DNA of 5,412 nt from SVTX01 sp045585895 (GTDB lineage: Bacteria; Bacillota; Clostridia; Oscillospirales; CAG-272), in contig JAZMZI010000038.1 of NCBI GenBank assembly GCA_045585895.1, positions 1-5,412 of the forward strand, in the 5' to 3' direction. Shown here piece after piece: positions 1 through 4,605 of the stretch; the first letter of the stretch is position 1; the number at the start of each line of letters is the position of its first letter. A model generated the notes under the pieces. The model did no database searches and had not been told where the DNA came from. It worked only from the letters and a program-made list of their open reading frames with translations. The position numbers and the translations under genes are program-made.

Positions 1-1
1 T

Positions 2-97
2 CCTTCGGACTGGACTTTTGTTGTTACATTTTCTCCTAACTCCGAAGTTGCATATTACAAACTTGTTGATGGTGTATTTGTTGAGAGTCAACCATAA
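2..97 (+). CDS. C-terminal end of an unidentified protein (partial)
   Basis: Frame 2 is open from the window edge to a TAA at 95-97 and encodes 31 residues ending in the motif VDGVFVESQP. The other forward frames are closed early, and the peptide has a normal, mixed composition with alternating hydrophobic residues that suggests beta strands. I do not recognise the family, and the start lies outside the window. The stop codon is followed after 4 bases by the first copy of a 76-bp repeat. The next gene ends in the same way, so the two genes may occupy equivalent slots in a cargo region. Confidence 0.5.
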   Translation, partial: PSDWTFVVTFSPNSEVAYYKLVDGVFVESQP

Positions 98-101
98 GAC
101 T

Positions 102-177
102 AATTCCAATTTGACAAAGCAAAAACACAGCCGCCGATCAATCGACGACTAAAAGCGAACACGGTGGTACTGAAAAG
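102..177 (+). repeat. 76-bp direct repeat, copy 1
   Basis: This copy matches 501-576 at 74 of 76 positions, with an offset of exactly 399 bp; the differences are one C/T and one A/C. It begins just after the stop codon of the upstream gene and ends directly before the ribosome-binding site of the membrane-protein gene. It contains CCGCCG and CGGTGG segments that can pair as RNA with one G-U wobble. This copy lacks the downstream arm that turns copy 2 into a terminator. Confidence 0.9.
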
Positions 178-194
178 TAAAGGAGTGTGATTGT

Positions 195-497
195 ATGATT
201 TGGGTAATTGGTATGATTAGTGTTCTTGGCATTGCCACAGGTATATACTCTCTCACGAAAATAGGCAAGAGCAAAGGAATTGCAGAATTGTTGTTGGCAA
301 TACTCTGCCCAACCATTGCTATTCTGTTTGGCTCTCTCCAAGATGGGCGTGCCTTTGGTGGAACTAAGTTGGAGTTCTTTATCCATTCGGCAACAGTTGA
401 TGGTGACATTTGGCCTTGGATATTACTTGCCCTACTTATTGCAGAAGTTATTTGTATTGTGAGAACTGTTTGTATGGTCGCAAGAGAAAAGAAGTAA
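195..497 (+). CDS. Small hydrophobic membrane protein of unknown function
   Basis: The product is 100 residues. It has three hydrophobic stretches, at about residues 1-18, 29-46 and 73-93, consistent with a small integral membrane protein. A hydrophilic loop of about 25 residues lies between the second and third segments, and the C-terminus is basic (VAREKK), which would favour a cytoplasmic tail. The ATG at 195 is preceded by AAAGGAG at 179-185 with 9-base spacing, so this start is well supported. I do not recognise the family. The gene sits alone between two near-identical 76-bp repeats, with the ribosome-binding site directly after copy 1 and the TAA 3 bases before copy 2. This suggests it arrived, or can be exchanged, as a unit with one repeat. 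Small membrane proteins of this kind in mobile elements can be immunity, transport or entry-exclusion proteins, but nothing here decides between these. Confidence 0.72.
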   Translation: MIWVIGMISVLGIATGIYSLTKIGKSKGIAELLLAILCPTIAILFGSLQDGRAFGGTKLEFFIHSATVDGDIWPWILLALLIAEVICIVRTVCMVAREKK

Positions 498-500
498 GCC

Positions 501-576
501 AATTCCAATTTGACAAAGCAAAAATACAGCCGCCGATCAATCGACGACTACAAGCGAACACGGTGGTACTGAAAAG
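501..576 (+). repeat. 76-bp direct repeat, copy 2
   Basis: Second copy of the repeat at 102-177 (74/76 identical). It starts 3 bases after the stop of the membrane-protein gene. Unlike copy 1 it runs on into GTATCGCCGTGT, which pairs with the repeat's own end to form the terminator at 557-591. Copy 2 is therefore probably at the original junction. The 399-bp unit of repeat plus gene then looks like an insertion or a swapped cassette. Confidence 0.9.
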
Positions 577-591
577 GTATCGCCGTGTTTT
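557..591 (+). terminator. Rho-independent terminator, possibly an attenuator
   Basis: The arm at 557-569 pairs with 577-589 over 13 bp, including two G-U wobbles. The loop is 7 bases and a short T-run (588-591) follows. The 5' arm shares CGGTGG (561-566) with a competing upstream pairing to CCGCCG (530-535), so two exclusive folds are possible. The T-run is short, which lowers termination strength. The hairpin closes the membrane-protein transcription unit. Confidence 0.6.
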
Positions 592-634
592 GCTATATTG
601 ACACATAAGAAATCTGCCGAAAGGAAGTGAAAAG

Positions 635-823
635 ATGAAAAAATTGATACGCCCGAAACCTCCAAACTTAATATACGAGCTAAACGCCCGACTTGAGATT
701 AACAAAATCTTGAGTCGGGCGTTTTGTTTTGTCTTGCGAAATTTGTTGCTTCTTGACGAGCGAGCATTTTTCGCTTCTTTCTTTACGGCAACACGAAAAC
801 GCATAACAAGGAGGTATCGCTAA
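635..823 (+). CDS. Doubtful small basic protein or leader peptide
   Basis: A 62-codon frame starts at an ATG 6-7 bases after GGAAGTG and begins MKKLIRPKPP. It reads straight through the 18-bp terminator hairpin at 682-725, so a full-length mRNA would rarely be made if that terminator works. The C-terminal half is rich in Arg and Phe, is encoded by the terminator and the T-rich DNA after it, and resembles no domain I know. The first 15 codons, just before the hairpin, would suit a leader peptide in an attenuator: a ribosome stalled on the Pro-rich codons would sit beside the 5' arm. The alternative is that this is not a gene at all. No downstream structural gene is left for it to control. Confidence 0.3.
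   Translation: MKKLIRPKPPNLIYELNARLEINKILSRAFCFVLRNLLLLDERAFFASFFTATRKRITRRYR
682..725 (+). terminator. Strong rho-independent terminator
   Basis: The arm at 682-699 pairs with 707-724 over 18 bp (two G-U wobbles), with a 7-base loop and a GC-rich core CGCCCGACT. T-runs follow (722-725 and 727-730). The 5' arm starts with AAA, so it could also work weakly on the other strand. It separates the cargo zone from the sigma-factor region. Confidence 0.85.
808..814 (+). other. Orphan ribosome-binding site (no start codon)
   Basis: AAGGAGG is a near-perfect Shine-Dalgarno sequence, but no ATG, GTG or TTG opening a usable frame lies 4-12 bases downstream. The frame that follows (KKVVRLPM from 822) is open and continuous with the sigma-factor frame, but its first ATG is at 843, 28 bases away. 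This looks like the remains of a gene whose start or body was lost. Confidence 0.35.
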
Positions 824-888
824 AAAGGTTGTTCGTCTGCCTATGAGGATGGACAAGCCTTTCCGTACATATCGCTGCCGTTCACCGC

Positions 889-932
889 CCTTTCAATTCG
901 CTATCGAGATCAACCCGAAACGAATTGAAAGG
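889..932 (+). promoter_or_regulatory. Hairpin masking the ribosome-binding site at 928-934
   Basis: CCTTTCAATTCG (889-900) and CGAATTGAAAGG (921-932) are perfect 12-bp inverted repeats separated by 20 bases. The right arm contains most of AAAGGAG (928-934), the ribosome-binding site for the ATG at 942. If the RNA folds, initiation at 942 would be blocked, leaving the downstream start at 1068 free. No T-run follows, so it is not a terminator. As DNA it could also be an operator. Confidence 0.6.
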
Positions 933-941
933 AGACGCTAT

Positions 942-1067
942 ATGAGCGACAGAAAAAATAATTTTAAGAAATTTTCCGAAAATCGGCCAAAACCCACCTC
1001 CGTCAGACCAGTAATGGATGAAAGGGGAAAGAAGGACCTGCCTCCCGGCACGAAGGGAGGTGAGAAA
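942..1067 (+). other. Possible 42-residue N-terminal extension of the sigma factor
   Basis: The ATG at 942 has a good ribosome-binding site (AAAGGAG, spacing 7) and is in frame with the sigma-factor gene without a stop. It would add a Lys/Pro-rich, probably disordered segment to the protein. Tn916 Orf7 is about 140 residues and matches the shorter form, so I placed the gene start at 1068. Both starts may be used. The frame is open upstream to at least the ATG at 843, but that start has no ribosome-binding site. Confidence 0.45.
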
Positions 1068-1493
1068 ATGAAACCTGATCTCCATGAAATCCATAAGCAG
1101 CACACCTTTGATAGCTTCTGCAAGAAGGTGTTGAAGCATGAGGCCAACAACGGTCATAGGGATATCAATCACAGGGCGCTTTGGGAAATTCCTATGAGCG
1201 ACCTGCCGGAAGGTGCGATGGAGCAGCTTGCGGTGTACGATGAATACCCCTGGGAGTACACTTCCTTCCAGATTGGAAAAGAGACTGTACTTGTCAAGGA
1301 CGACCGACTGGCCGAGGCGCTGTCTGCTATTCCCGAAAAGGAACGCAATATCATCCTTATGTATTGGTTCCTGGATATGGCCGACCGTGATATTGCCGAC
1401 CACATGGGCATAGCAAGAAGAACGGTCAACACGCACCGGCAGAGAGCCTATCGGCTGCTGAAAAAGCTGATGGGAGGTGAAGCGGATGAGTAA
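1068..1493 (+). CDS. Sigma-70 region 4 regulator, Tn916 Orf7-like
   Basis: The product is 141 residues. Residues about 78-135 form a sigma-70 region 4 domain: DDRLAEALSAIPEKERNIIL, then a helix-turn-helix at about 105-128 (RDIADHMGIARRTVNTHRQR) and a basic recognition end. Region 2 is absent, so it probably acts as an activator or alternative sigma-like factor for element genes and not as a housekeeping sigma. Residues 1-75 carry the conserved conjugative-transposon start KPDLHEIHKQHTFDSFCKK. The start at 1068 follows GGAGG with 7-base spacing and gives the usual Orf7 length. An in-frame start at 942 also has a good ribosome-binding site, but a hairpin covers it. The stop overlaps the next gene by 8 bp, so the two are probably co-translated. 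In Tn916 the Orf7/Orf8 pair is tied to control of excision and transfer genes; the same role here is inferred. Confidence 0.88.
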   Translation: MKPDLHEIHKQHTFDSFCKKVLKHEANNGHRDINHRALWEIPMSDLPEGAMEQLAVYDEYPWEYTSFQIGKETVLVKDDRLAEALSAIPEKERNIILMYWFLDMADRDIADHMGIARRTVNTHRQRAYRLLKKLMGGEADE

Positions 1494-1725
1494 TGCTACC
1501 CAGCATACCCGCATGATCCCGTACCCGGTGATCGAGGCCGCCGTCCACGGTGAAACGGACGCGGTCAATGAGGTGATCCGTCATTATTCCGGCTACATAG
1601 CTACGCTTTGCAGAAGGACAGGCCGTGACGAGAACGGCAACTACTGCACTTATGTTGATGAAGAATTGCGTAGAAGGCTGGAAACGAAACTGATTATCTC
1701 CATCCTGGGCTTTGACCTGAATTAA
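1486..1725 (+). CDS. HTH_16 helix-turn-helix protein, Tn916 Orf8-like
   Basis: The product is 79 residues, starting with an ATG inside the last codons of the sigma-factor gene (8-bp overlap) and preceded by GGGAGGTG with good spacing. A GTG at 1477 in frame is less likely because it lies inside that ribosome-binding site. The motifs IPYPVIEAAVHGETDAVNEVIRHYSGYI, the central Arg-rich segment and the ending TYVDEELRRRLETKLI are typical of the short HTH_16 family found beside the Orf7-like sigma factor in conjugative transposons. Length and ending match the family. The overlap suggests that the two proteins are made in a fixed ratio and may work together. The same reading frame stays open for 132 codons after the TAA, which I treat as chance or a relic. 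Confidence 0.85.
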   Translation: MSNATQHTRMIPYPVIEAAVHGETDAVNEVIRHYSGYIATLCRRTGRDENGNYCTYVDEELRRRLETKLIISILGFDLN

Positions 1726-1741
1726 AGCGCAGGAGGCACCC

Positions 1742-1801
1742 GTGAGTTCCCCTTTCCTCGCGGGCTGCCGAAGCTCCTTGACAAGAACGCCGGGCGGATA
1801 A
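1742..1801 (+). CDS. Possible 19-residue leader peptide
   Basis: A GTG at 1742 follows AGGAGG (1731-1736) with 5-base spacing, and the 19-codon frame ends at TAA 1799-1801. The peptide (VSSPFLAGC at the start) matches nothing I know. Its codons cover the 5' strand of the long-range helix (1757-1772), and its stop lies in the loop of hairpin 1789-1809. Translation would therefore compete with RNA folding, which is the usual layout of a translated attenuator. The strong ribosome-binding site is the main evidence. Confidence 0.35.
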   Translation: MSSPFLAGCRSSLTRTPGG

Positions 1802-1875
1802 TTCCCGGCCGGCATAGGGCAGACGGATACGATCTGTTTGTGACGAGCCATACGGACGGTGCGCCACGACCTCTC

Positions 1876-1892
1876 GCAGATAAATTATCTGC
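1876..1892. promoter_or_regulatory. 17-bp perfect palindrome
   Basis: GCAGATAAATTATCTGC has two perfect 8-bp arms around a single central A. As RNA it extends to a 13-bp stem with one bulge (1871-1875 with 1894-1898). As DNA it would suit a dimeric repressor or the HTH_16 protein encoded just upstream. Which role applies cannot be told from the sequence. Confidence 0.45.
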
Positions 1893-2147
1893 TGGGAGCG
1901 AGCGAGAAACACGAGAACGTGAAGCAGGTTCGGCAGCTTGCGGGCGACGACGCACAAACAGGATAATGAGACTCCCTTACAGCTACAGCCCGAGCGTGCA
2001 ACCATATTCAGGTGGCGAGGCGTCGCAGGCAATAGGTAGGGTCGCGCGAGAACCGCGTGGGGGTGAAATTCCCGTGGAGCTGAGCCAAGCAGCCATCCGT
2101 TCAGCCTATTTTCGTTTTTGTTAAATTAGTTACTGAAAGGGGTTACT

Positions 2148-2336
2148 ATGCAAGAAAATAAATTGCCGGAAGGCAAAGAAAATAAAGCAAGTGAAAATCC
2201 TCTGGAAGAAACAACGACCTACCGTATCGAAGGTAGGTCGTTTGTCGTAAAGCCGGTATTCAAAGAAGAAAACGCCAATACCTTCGGCGCGATCCTTTTA
2301 CGCCTTATGCAGGCAGATTGTGAAAGTAAATCGTAA
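2148..2336 (+). CDS. tnpW: TnpW-like transposon-encoded protein
   Basis: The product is 62 residues. The first 20 are polar and Glu/Lys/Asn-rich. The conserved core follows, with TYRIEGRSFVVKPVFKEE and then a helix ending in LLRLMQADCES. This pattern (a YxIEGRxFxVxPVF beta hairpin followed by LLxLMxAD) is what I associate with TnpW, first named in the clostridial mobilizable transposon Tn4451, where its function is not established. The start has AAAGGGG (2136-2142) at 5-base spacing, and the length is normal. The gene lies between the structured RNA region and the recombinase promoter. It could be transcribed by readthrough from the sigma/HTH_16 operon or from an unseen promoter. A perfect 11-bp inverted repeat (2213-2242) lies inside the coding sequence. 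Confidence 0.75.
   Translation: MQENKLPEGKENKASENPLEETTTYRIEGRSFVVKPVFKEENANTFGAILLRLMQADCESKS
2213..2242. repeat. 11-bp perfect inverted repeat within tnpW
   Basis: AACGACCTACC (2213-2223) and GGTAGGTCGTT (2232-2242) are exact inverted copies around an 8-base loop. They fall in the codons for TTYRIEGRS, the most conserved part of the protein. No T-run follows, so it is not a terminator. It could be an mRNA stability or processing structure, a protein-binding site, or chance. Confidence 0.6.
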
Positions 2337-2353
2337 AACTTCTGCAAACCCGG

Positions 2354-2383
2354 CTGACAAGTGGCTGTCGGGCGCGGTATAAT
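2354..2383 (+). promoter_or_regulatory. Sigma-A-type promoter of the serine recombinase gene
   Basis: The -35 CTGACA (2354-2359) matches 5 of 6 consensus bases, the spacer is 18 bp, and the -10 TATAAT (2378-2383) is perfect. Transcription would start near 2390, about 58 bases before the recombinase GTG. Because this promoter is inside the element, recombinase expression would not depend on circle formation, unlike in elements where the joined ends create the promoter. Confidence 0.75.
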
Positions 2384-2387
2384 ATAA

Positions 2388-2407
2388 GCGTGAAGTAATG
2401 CTCACGC
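2388..2407. promoter_or_regulatory. Dyad at the recombinase transcription start
   Basis: GCGTGA (2388-2393) and TCACGC (2402-2407) form a perfect 6-bp inverted repeat with an 8-base gap, starting five bases after the -10 box. The position is classical for a repressor operator, and it would also form a short hairpin at the 5' end of the mRNA. The binding protein is unknown; the HTH_16 protein is one candidate. Confidence 0.45.
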
Positions 2408-2447
2408 AAGAAAAATTGTTGTCCGACTGTCCCGGAAAGGAGGACTT

Positions 2448-3134
2448 GTGAAACAGTCGAACAATAAAAAATCCCGTGACGTGACAGCCTTTCTTTATGA
2501 GAGACTTTCCCGTGACGATAATCTTGAAGGTGAGAGCTACAGCATTGGCAATCAGAAAAAGCTGCTCACCAAAGTAGCCAAAGAAAAGGGCTACACGAAT
2601 TTAATTCATTTTATGGACGATGGAATTTCAGGCGTAACGATGGATCGCCCCGGCTTTGTGGATATGATCCGTCAGCTTGAAGAAGGACGCGCTGCTGCCG
2701 TGTTCGTCAAGGACCTATCCCGTCTCGGACGAAACTATATTGAGGTCGGACGATTGACCGAAGAATTTTTCCCCGAGCATGATATCCGTCTTGTGGCAGT
2801 CTCGGACAATATCGACACCGCCGAAGGTGAAAACGAGTTGGCACCGATCCGCAACCTGTTCAATGAATGGTATGCACGTGATATCAGCAAAAAACGCCGT
2901 ATCAGCAATAAGATCAAGGGCAACGCAGGCGAACCGATGGGACAGCCTCCCTACGGTTACATGAAGGACCCCGACAATCCGAAACGCTGGATAGTGGACG
3001 ATGAAGCCGCCCTGGTAGTCAAGCGCATTTACAGTATGACCCTGGACGGCCTCGGAACGGAGCAGATCGCGGCACAGCTTGAAAGGGATGGAATACTTAC
3101 CCCTCGCGCCTATTGGCTGCAGAAGGAGCTGTAG
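2448..3134 (+). pseudogene. tnpX: Large serine recombinase (TnpX type), truncated by an insertion sequence
   Basis: The reading frame gives 228 residues, where the family usually has well over 500. The catalytic domain is complete: YERLSRDD with nucleophile Ser21, DDGISG (57-62), KDLSRLGR (88-95) and the linking helix to about residue 150. The 'recombinase' DNA-binding domain begins at about 165 (GQPPYGYMKDP) and breaks off after Lys226. Only the last two residues and the TAG come from the insertion sequence. The zinc-ribbon and C-terminal coiled-coil regions are missing. The start is a GTG after AAAGGAGG (2436-2443) with short, 4-base spacing. The intact enzyme would cut and rejoin the element's ends in excision and integration. 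The fragment should be unable to bind att sites, though it might still be made as a stable dimerising catalytic domain. Sibling elements with TnpX or TndX show the same tnpW/recombinase neighbourhood in outline; this is inferred. Confidence 0.88.
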
Positions 3135-3170
3135 CAAAACGATCATTCAAATCGGAGTAGCTACAGCTCC
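3125..3170. repeat. 11-bp inverted repeat at the tip of the IS1182-type element
   Basis: GGAGCTGTAGC (3125-3135) is exactly inverted at 3160-3170, with 24 bases between. The outer arm is the presumed element tip and the inner arm is a second copy facing it. An 8-bp palindrome GTAGCTAC (3157-3164) overlaps the inner arm. It may be a transposase-binding structure or the trace of an earlier rearrangement of element ends. Confidence 0.65.
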
Positions 3171-3249
3171 AAATTTTATGTGAAAAAATAAAAAAACATA
3201 AAAAAAACCAAAAAATGAGCGCAAAAACAAAACCGGTGAGATACCATGC

Positions 3250-3269
3250 AAAAAAATATTCGTTTTTTT
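3250..3269. terminator. Weak A/T hairpin after the transposase gene
   Basis: Seven A (3250-3256) and seven T (3263-3269) flank a 6-base loop just after the transposase stop on the minus strand. The stem is purely A-T, so it is weak, but its tail is T-rich in either direction. The rest of 3171-3249 is A-rich on the plus strand and holds no gene. Confidence 0.3.
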
Positions 3270-3274
3270 AATGG

Positions 3275-4565
3275 TCAATCAGAAAGTACACAGAAAAGCT
3301 GGGAACCGGTTCTGTTGTTCTGAATCTTACTGTGATATTTGTTGATGTTGAAAGCGATGGCAAGCAGCGTAATTTCCGTCGAAACTTTCTTTCGACCCCT
3401 CAGTAAAAATTGCCTGAATTTGTAATTTTCCTTGATAACTCCAAAGGCTCCCTCGGATTGTATGCTTCTGTTTCTGCGAAGTAATATCCCAATCGGAGAG
3501 GTGATATTGTCAAGAGATTTTTTTCTTTGGTTAATGAATTTCTTCGACAAGCTGATCTTTCGGTTTCCCTTCGCTCTTGTACAGGCCTTTTTGTGAGGAC
3601 AGCCTTCGCAGCTTTCGCATTCATAGTATGTAATTTCACTTTCAAAACCGGATTTGCTTTTTCGTTTACCTGTATACACCGCTTTCAGAGTTTTACCGTT
3701 TTGGCAGGTGTATTCATCCTTTTCGGCATCGTATTTCATATTCTCCCGAAGAGACATATTGTTCTTGAATTTGCGTGTCTTTGAACGCTCGTAATTCTGG
3801 GGCTTTATGTAGCAATCCTGACCTTTATTTTCAAAATATGTGTAGTTTTCTTCGCTTTCGTATCCCGCATCGGCGGTTACATCCTTATAACTGCACTCAA
3901 GATGCTCTTCCATTTTTTCAAGCAGAGGTATCAATGTCAGCTGGTCGCTTCTTTCACTTGAAATGTCAAGTCCGGTAATATATTCTCCCTCAACGGCAAG
4001 CTGCAAATTGTATGCCGGCTTAAGCTGCGCGTTTTTCATGTGATCTTCCTTTAAGTGCATAAATGTTGCATCGGTGTCGGTCTTTGAAAAGCTGTTCCTT
4101 CCGGCGAATATTGCCTGATAGCCTTCGTATTTTTCTTTTCTTTTCAACAATTCATCGAGCTGTTCAATATCCCTTTGAAGCTCGCTTTTTCTTTTTCCTC
4201 TGCCGTACACAAACGGTTCAGATACTGTTGCTCTTAATGAACTCAGAAGTTCCTCGGGGGAATCGGGAGCTGCCATATATTTTGAGCATAATTCCATATA
4301 TAGCCTTTCAAGCTTTTCAAGCAAACGCATTTCGTATTTTGATGTACTTTTCTTCCACACAAAGCTGTATTTGTTGGCATTTGCTTCTATTTTCGTTCCG
4401 TCAACAAACAGGTGCTCAAATTTTATTTCCCCAATCTTTTCAAGCTTTTTCACAAGCTGATAAAACAGCTCTTCCTTGCATTCGCTGAGCCGTTTACTTC
4501 TGAATCGTGCTATTTCATGATAATTCGGAGCTTTTTCTCCGTTCAGCAGCCACATGATACAGAAT
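3275..4565 (-). pseudogene. IS1182-family transposase lacking its N-terminus
   Basis: The minus strand is open from 4565 down to the TGA at 3275-3277, giving about 430 residues of a family that usually has roughly 500. Counting from the internal Met at 4555, the DDE residues are visible: Asp52 in LFVDGTKIEANANKYSFVWK, Asp229 in VTADAGYESEENY and Glu368 in SIQSEGAFGVIKENYKFRQF. A cysteine cluster (YECESCEGCPHKKAC, 311-325) precedes the Glu motif, as in the family, and the C-terminus ends with the typical NINKYHSK segment. The N-terminal DUF772-like part is cut at WLLNGEKAPNY by the IS1-type element. The internal Met is therefore not the real start, and the missing part should lie beyond 5412. 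No frameshift or stop is seen in what remains. Whether any active protein is made is doubtful. Confidence 0.88.
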
Positions 4566-4586
4566 AGGTGTGGACAAACGGCGCAT
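4566..4586 (+). repeat. Left terminal inverted repeat of the IS1-type element
   Basis: The repeat starts with AGGTGTGGACA and ends GCGCAT, and it is the inverse of 5392-5412 at 18 of 21 positions. The -35 box of the transposase promoter (TGGACA) lies inside it. Transposase bound to the end would therefore block its own promoter. Confidence 0.88.
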
Positions 4587-4599
4587 AATATGATATAAT
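4571..4599 (+). promoter_or_regulatory. Transposase promoter giving a leaderless mRNA
   Basis: The -35 TGGACA (4571-4576) matches 5 of 6 bases, the spacer is 17 bp, and the -10 TATAAT (4594-4599) is perfect. The expected transcription start, about 7 bases after the -10, coincides with the ATG at 4606. No Shine-Dalgarno sequence lies before that ATG. Confidence 0.7.
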
Positions 4600-4605
4600 A
4601 TAACT

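Larger units (their letters stand above)
1731..2122 (+). ncRNA. Candidate structured leader or non-coding RNA
   Basis: This GC-rich stretch between the HTH_16 gene and tnpW has dense RNA-like pairing. A long-range helix joins 1757-1772 to 1929-1944: 16 bp, including three G-U pairs, with nine consecutive Watson-Crick pairs in its core. Inside it lie hairpins 1789-1794/1804-1809 (over the stop of a 19-codon leader), 1871-1883/1885-1898 and 1910-1913/1918-1921. A further hairpin lies at 2053-2077, and a 5-bp stem (2079-2083/2101-2105) is followed by the T-rich run TTTTCGTTTTT (2109-2119). It could be the regulated leader of tnpW and the recombinase, a trans-acting RNA, or a scaffold. I do not match it to a named RNA family. 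A 52-codon frame (ATG 1966, stop 2124) crosses the 3' half but has a weak ribosome-binding site. Confidence 0.4.
3125..4565 (-). mobile_element. IS1182-type insertion sequence, interrupted
   Basis: The element enters the recombinase gene at about 3125, where the recombinase frame loses family similarity and GGAGCTGTAGCAAAAC begins. That sequence is close to the GGGCTGTTGCAAAA-like tips I associate with these elements. The transposase is on the minus strand with its 3' end near this tip. The other part of the element, including the transposase N-terminus, is displaced beyond 5412 by the IS1-type insertion at 4566. The exact left boundary could be off by a few bases, because no target duplication can be seen. 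Confidence 0.75.

Noticed and set aside
111..139. Promoter from TTGACA inside the 76-bp repeat
   Set aside because: The -35 is perfect, but nothing like a -10 box lies 15-19 bases downstream in either copy.
102..576. Integron attC sites for the repeat-flanked gene
   Set aside because: The repeats can fold, but they lack the RYYYAAC/GTTRRRY core pairs of attC, and no integron integrase is in view.
882..1568. Minus-strand frame of 228 codons opposite the sigma factor
   Set aside because: The plus strand holds a clear sigma region 4 protein with a good ribosome-binding site, and the minus-strand product has no recognisable domain.
1778..1802. Promoter TTGACA ... GATAAT in the structured region
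   Set aside because: The spacer is only 13 bp, too short for a sigma-A promoter.
1694..2032. Long minus-strand frames over 1694-2032 and 1722-1955
   Set aside because: No ribosome-binding site and Arg/Ser-rich shadow composition. They overlap the HTH_16 gene in antisense.
1840..2124. 94-residue protein from GTG 1840, or 52 residues from ATG 1966
   Set aside because: Poor ribosome-binding sites, an Arg/Gly-rich composition typical of non-coding GC-rich DNA, and strong RNA pairing in the same stretch. Kept only as an alternative.
1726..2128. Group II intron remnant
   Set aside because: No domain V hairpin or reverse-transcriptase frame was recognised, and the pairings seen do not match the intron layout.
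4063..4488. Plus-strand frame of 141 codons within the IS1182-type transposase
   Set aside because: Cys/Phe/Arg-rich shadow of the minus-strand transposase, which carries the DDE motifs.
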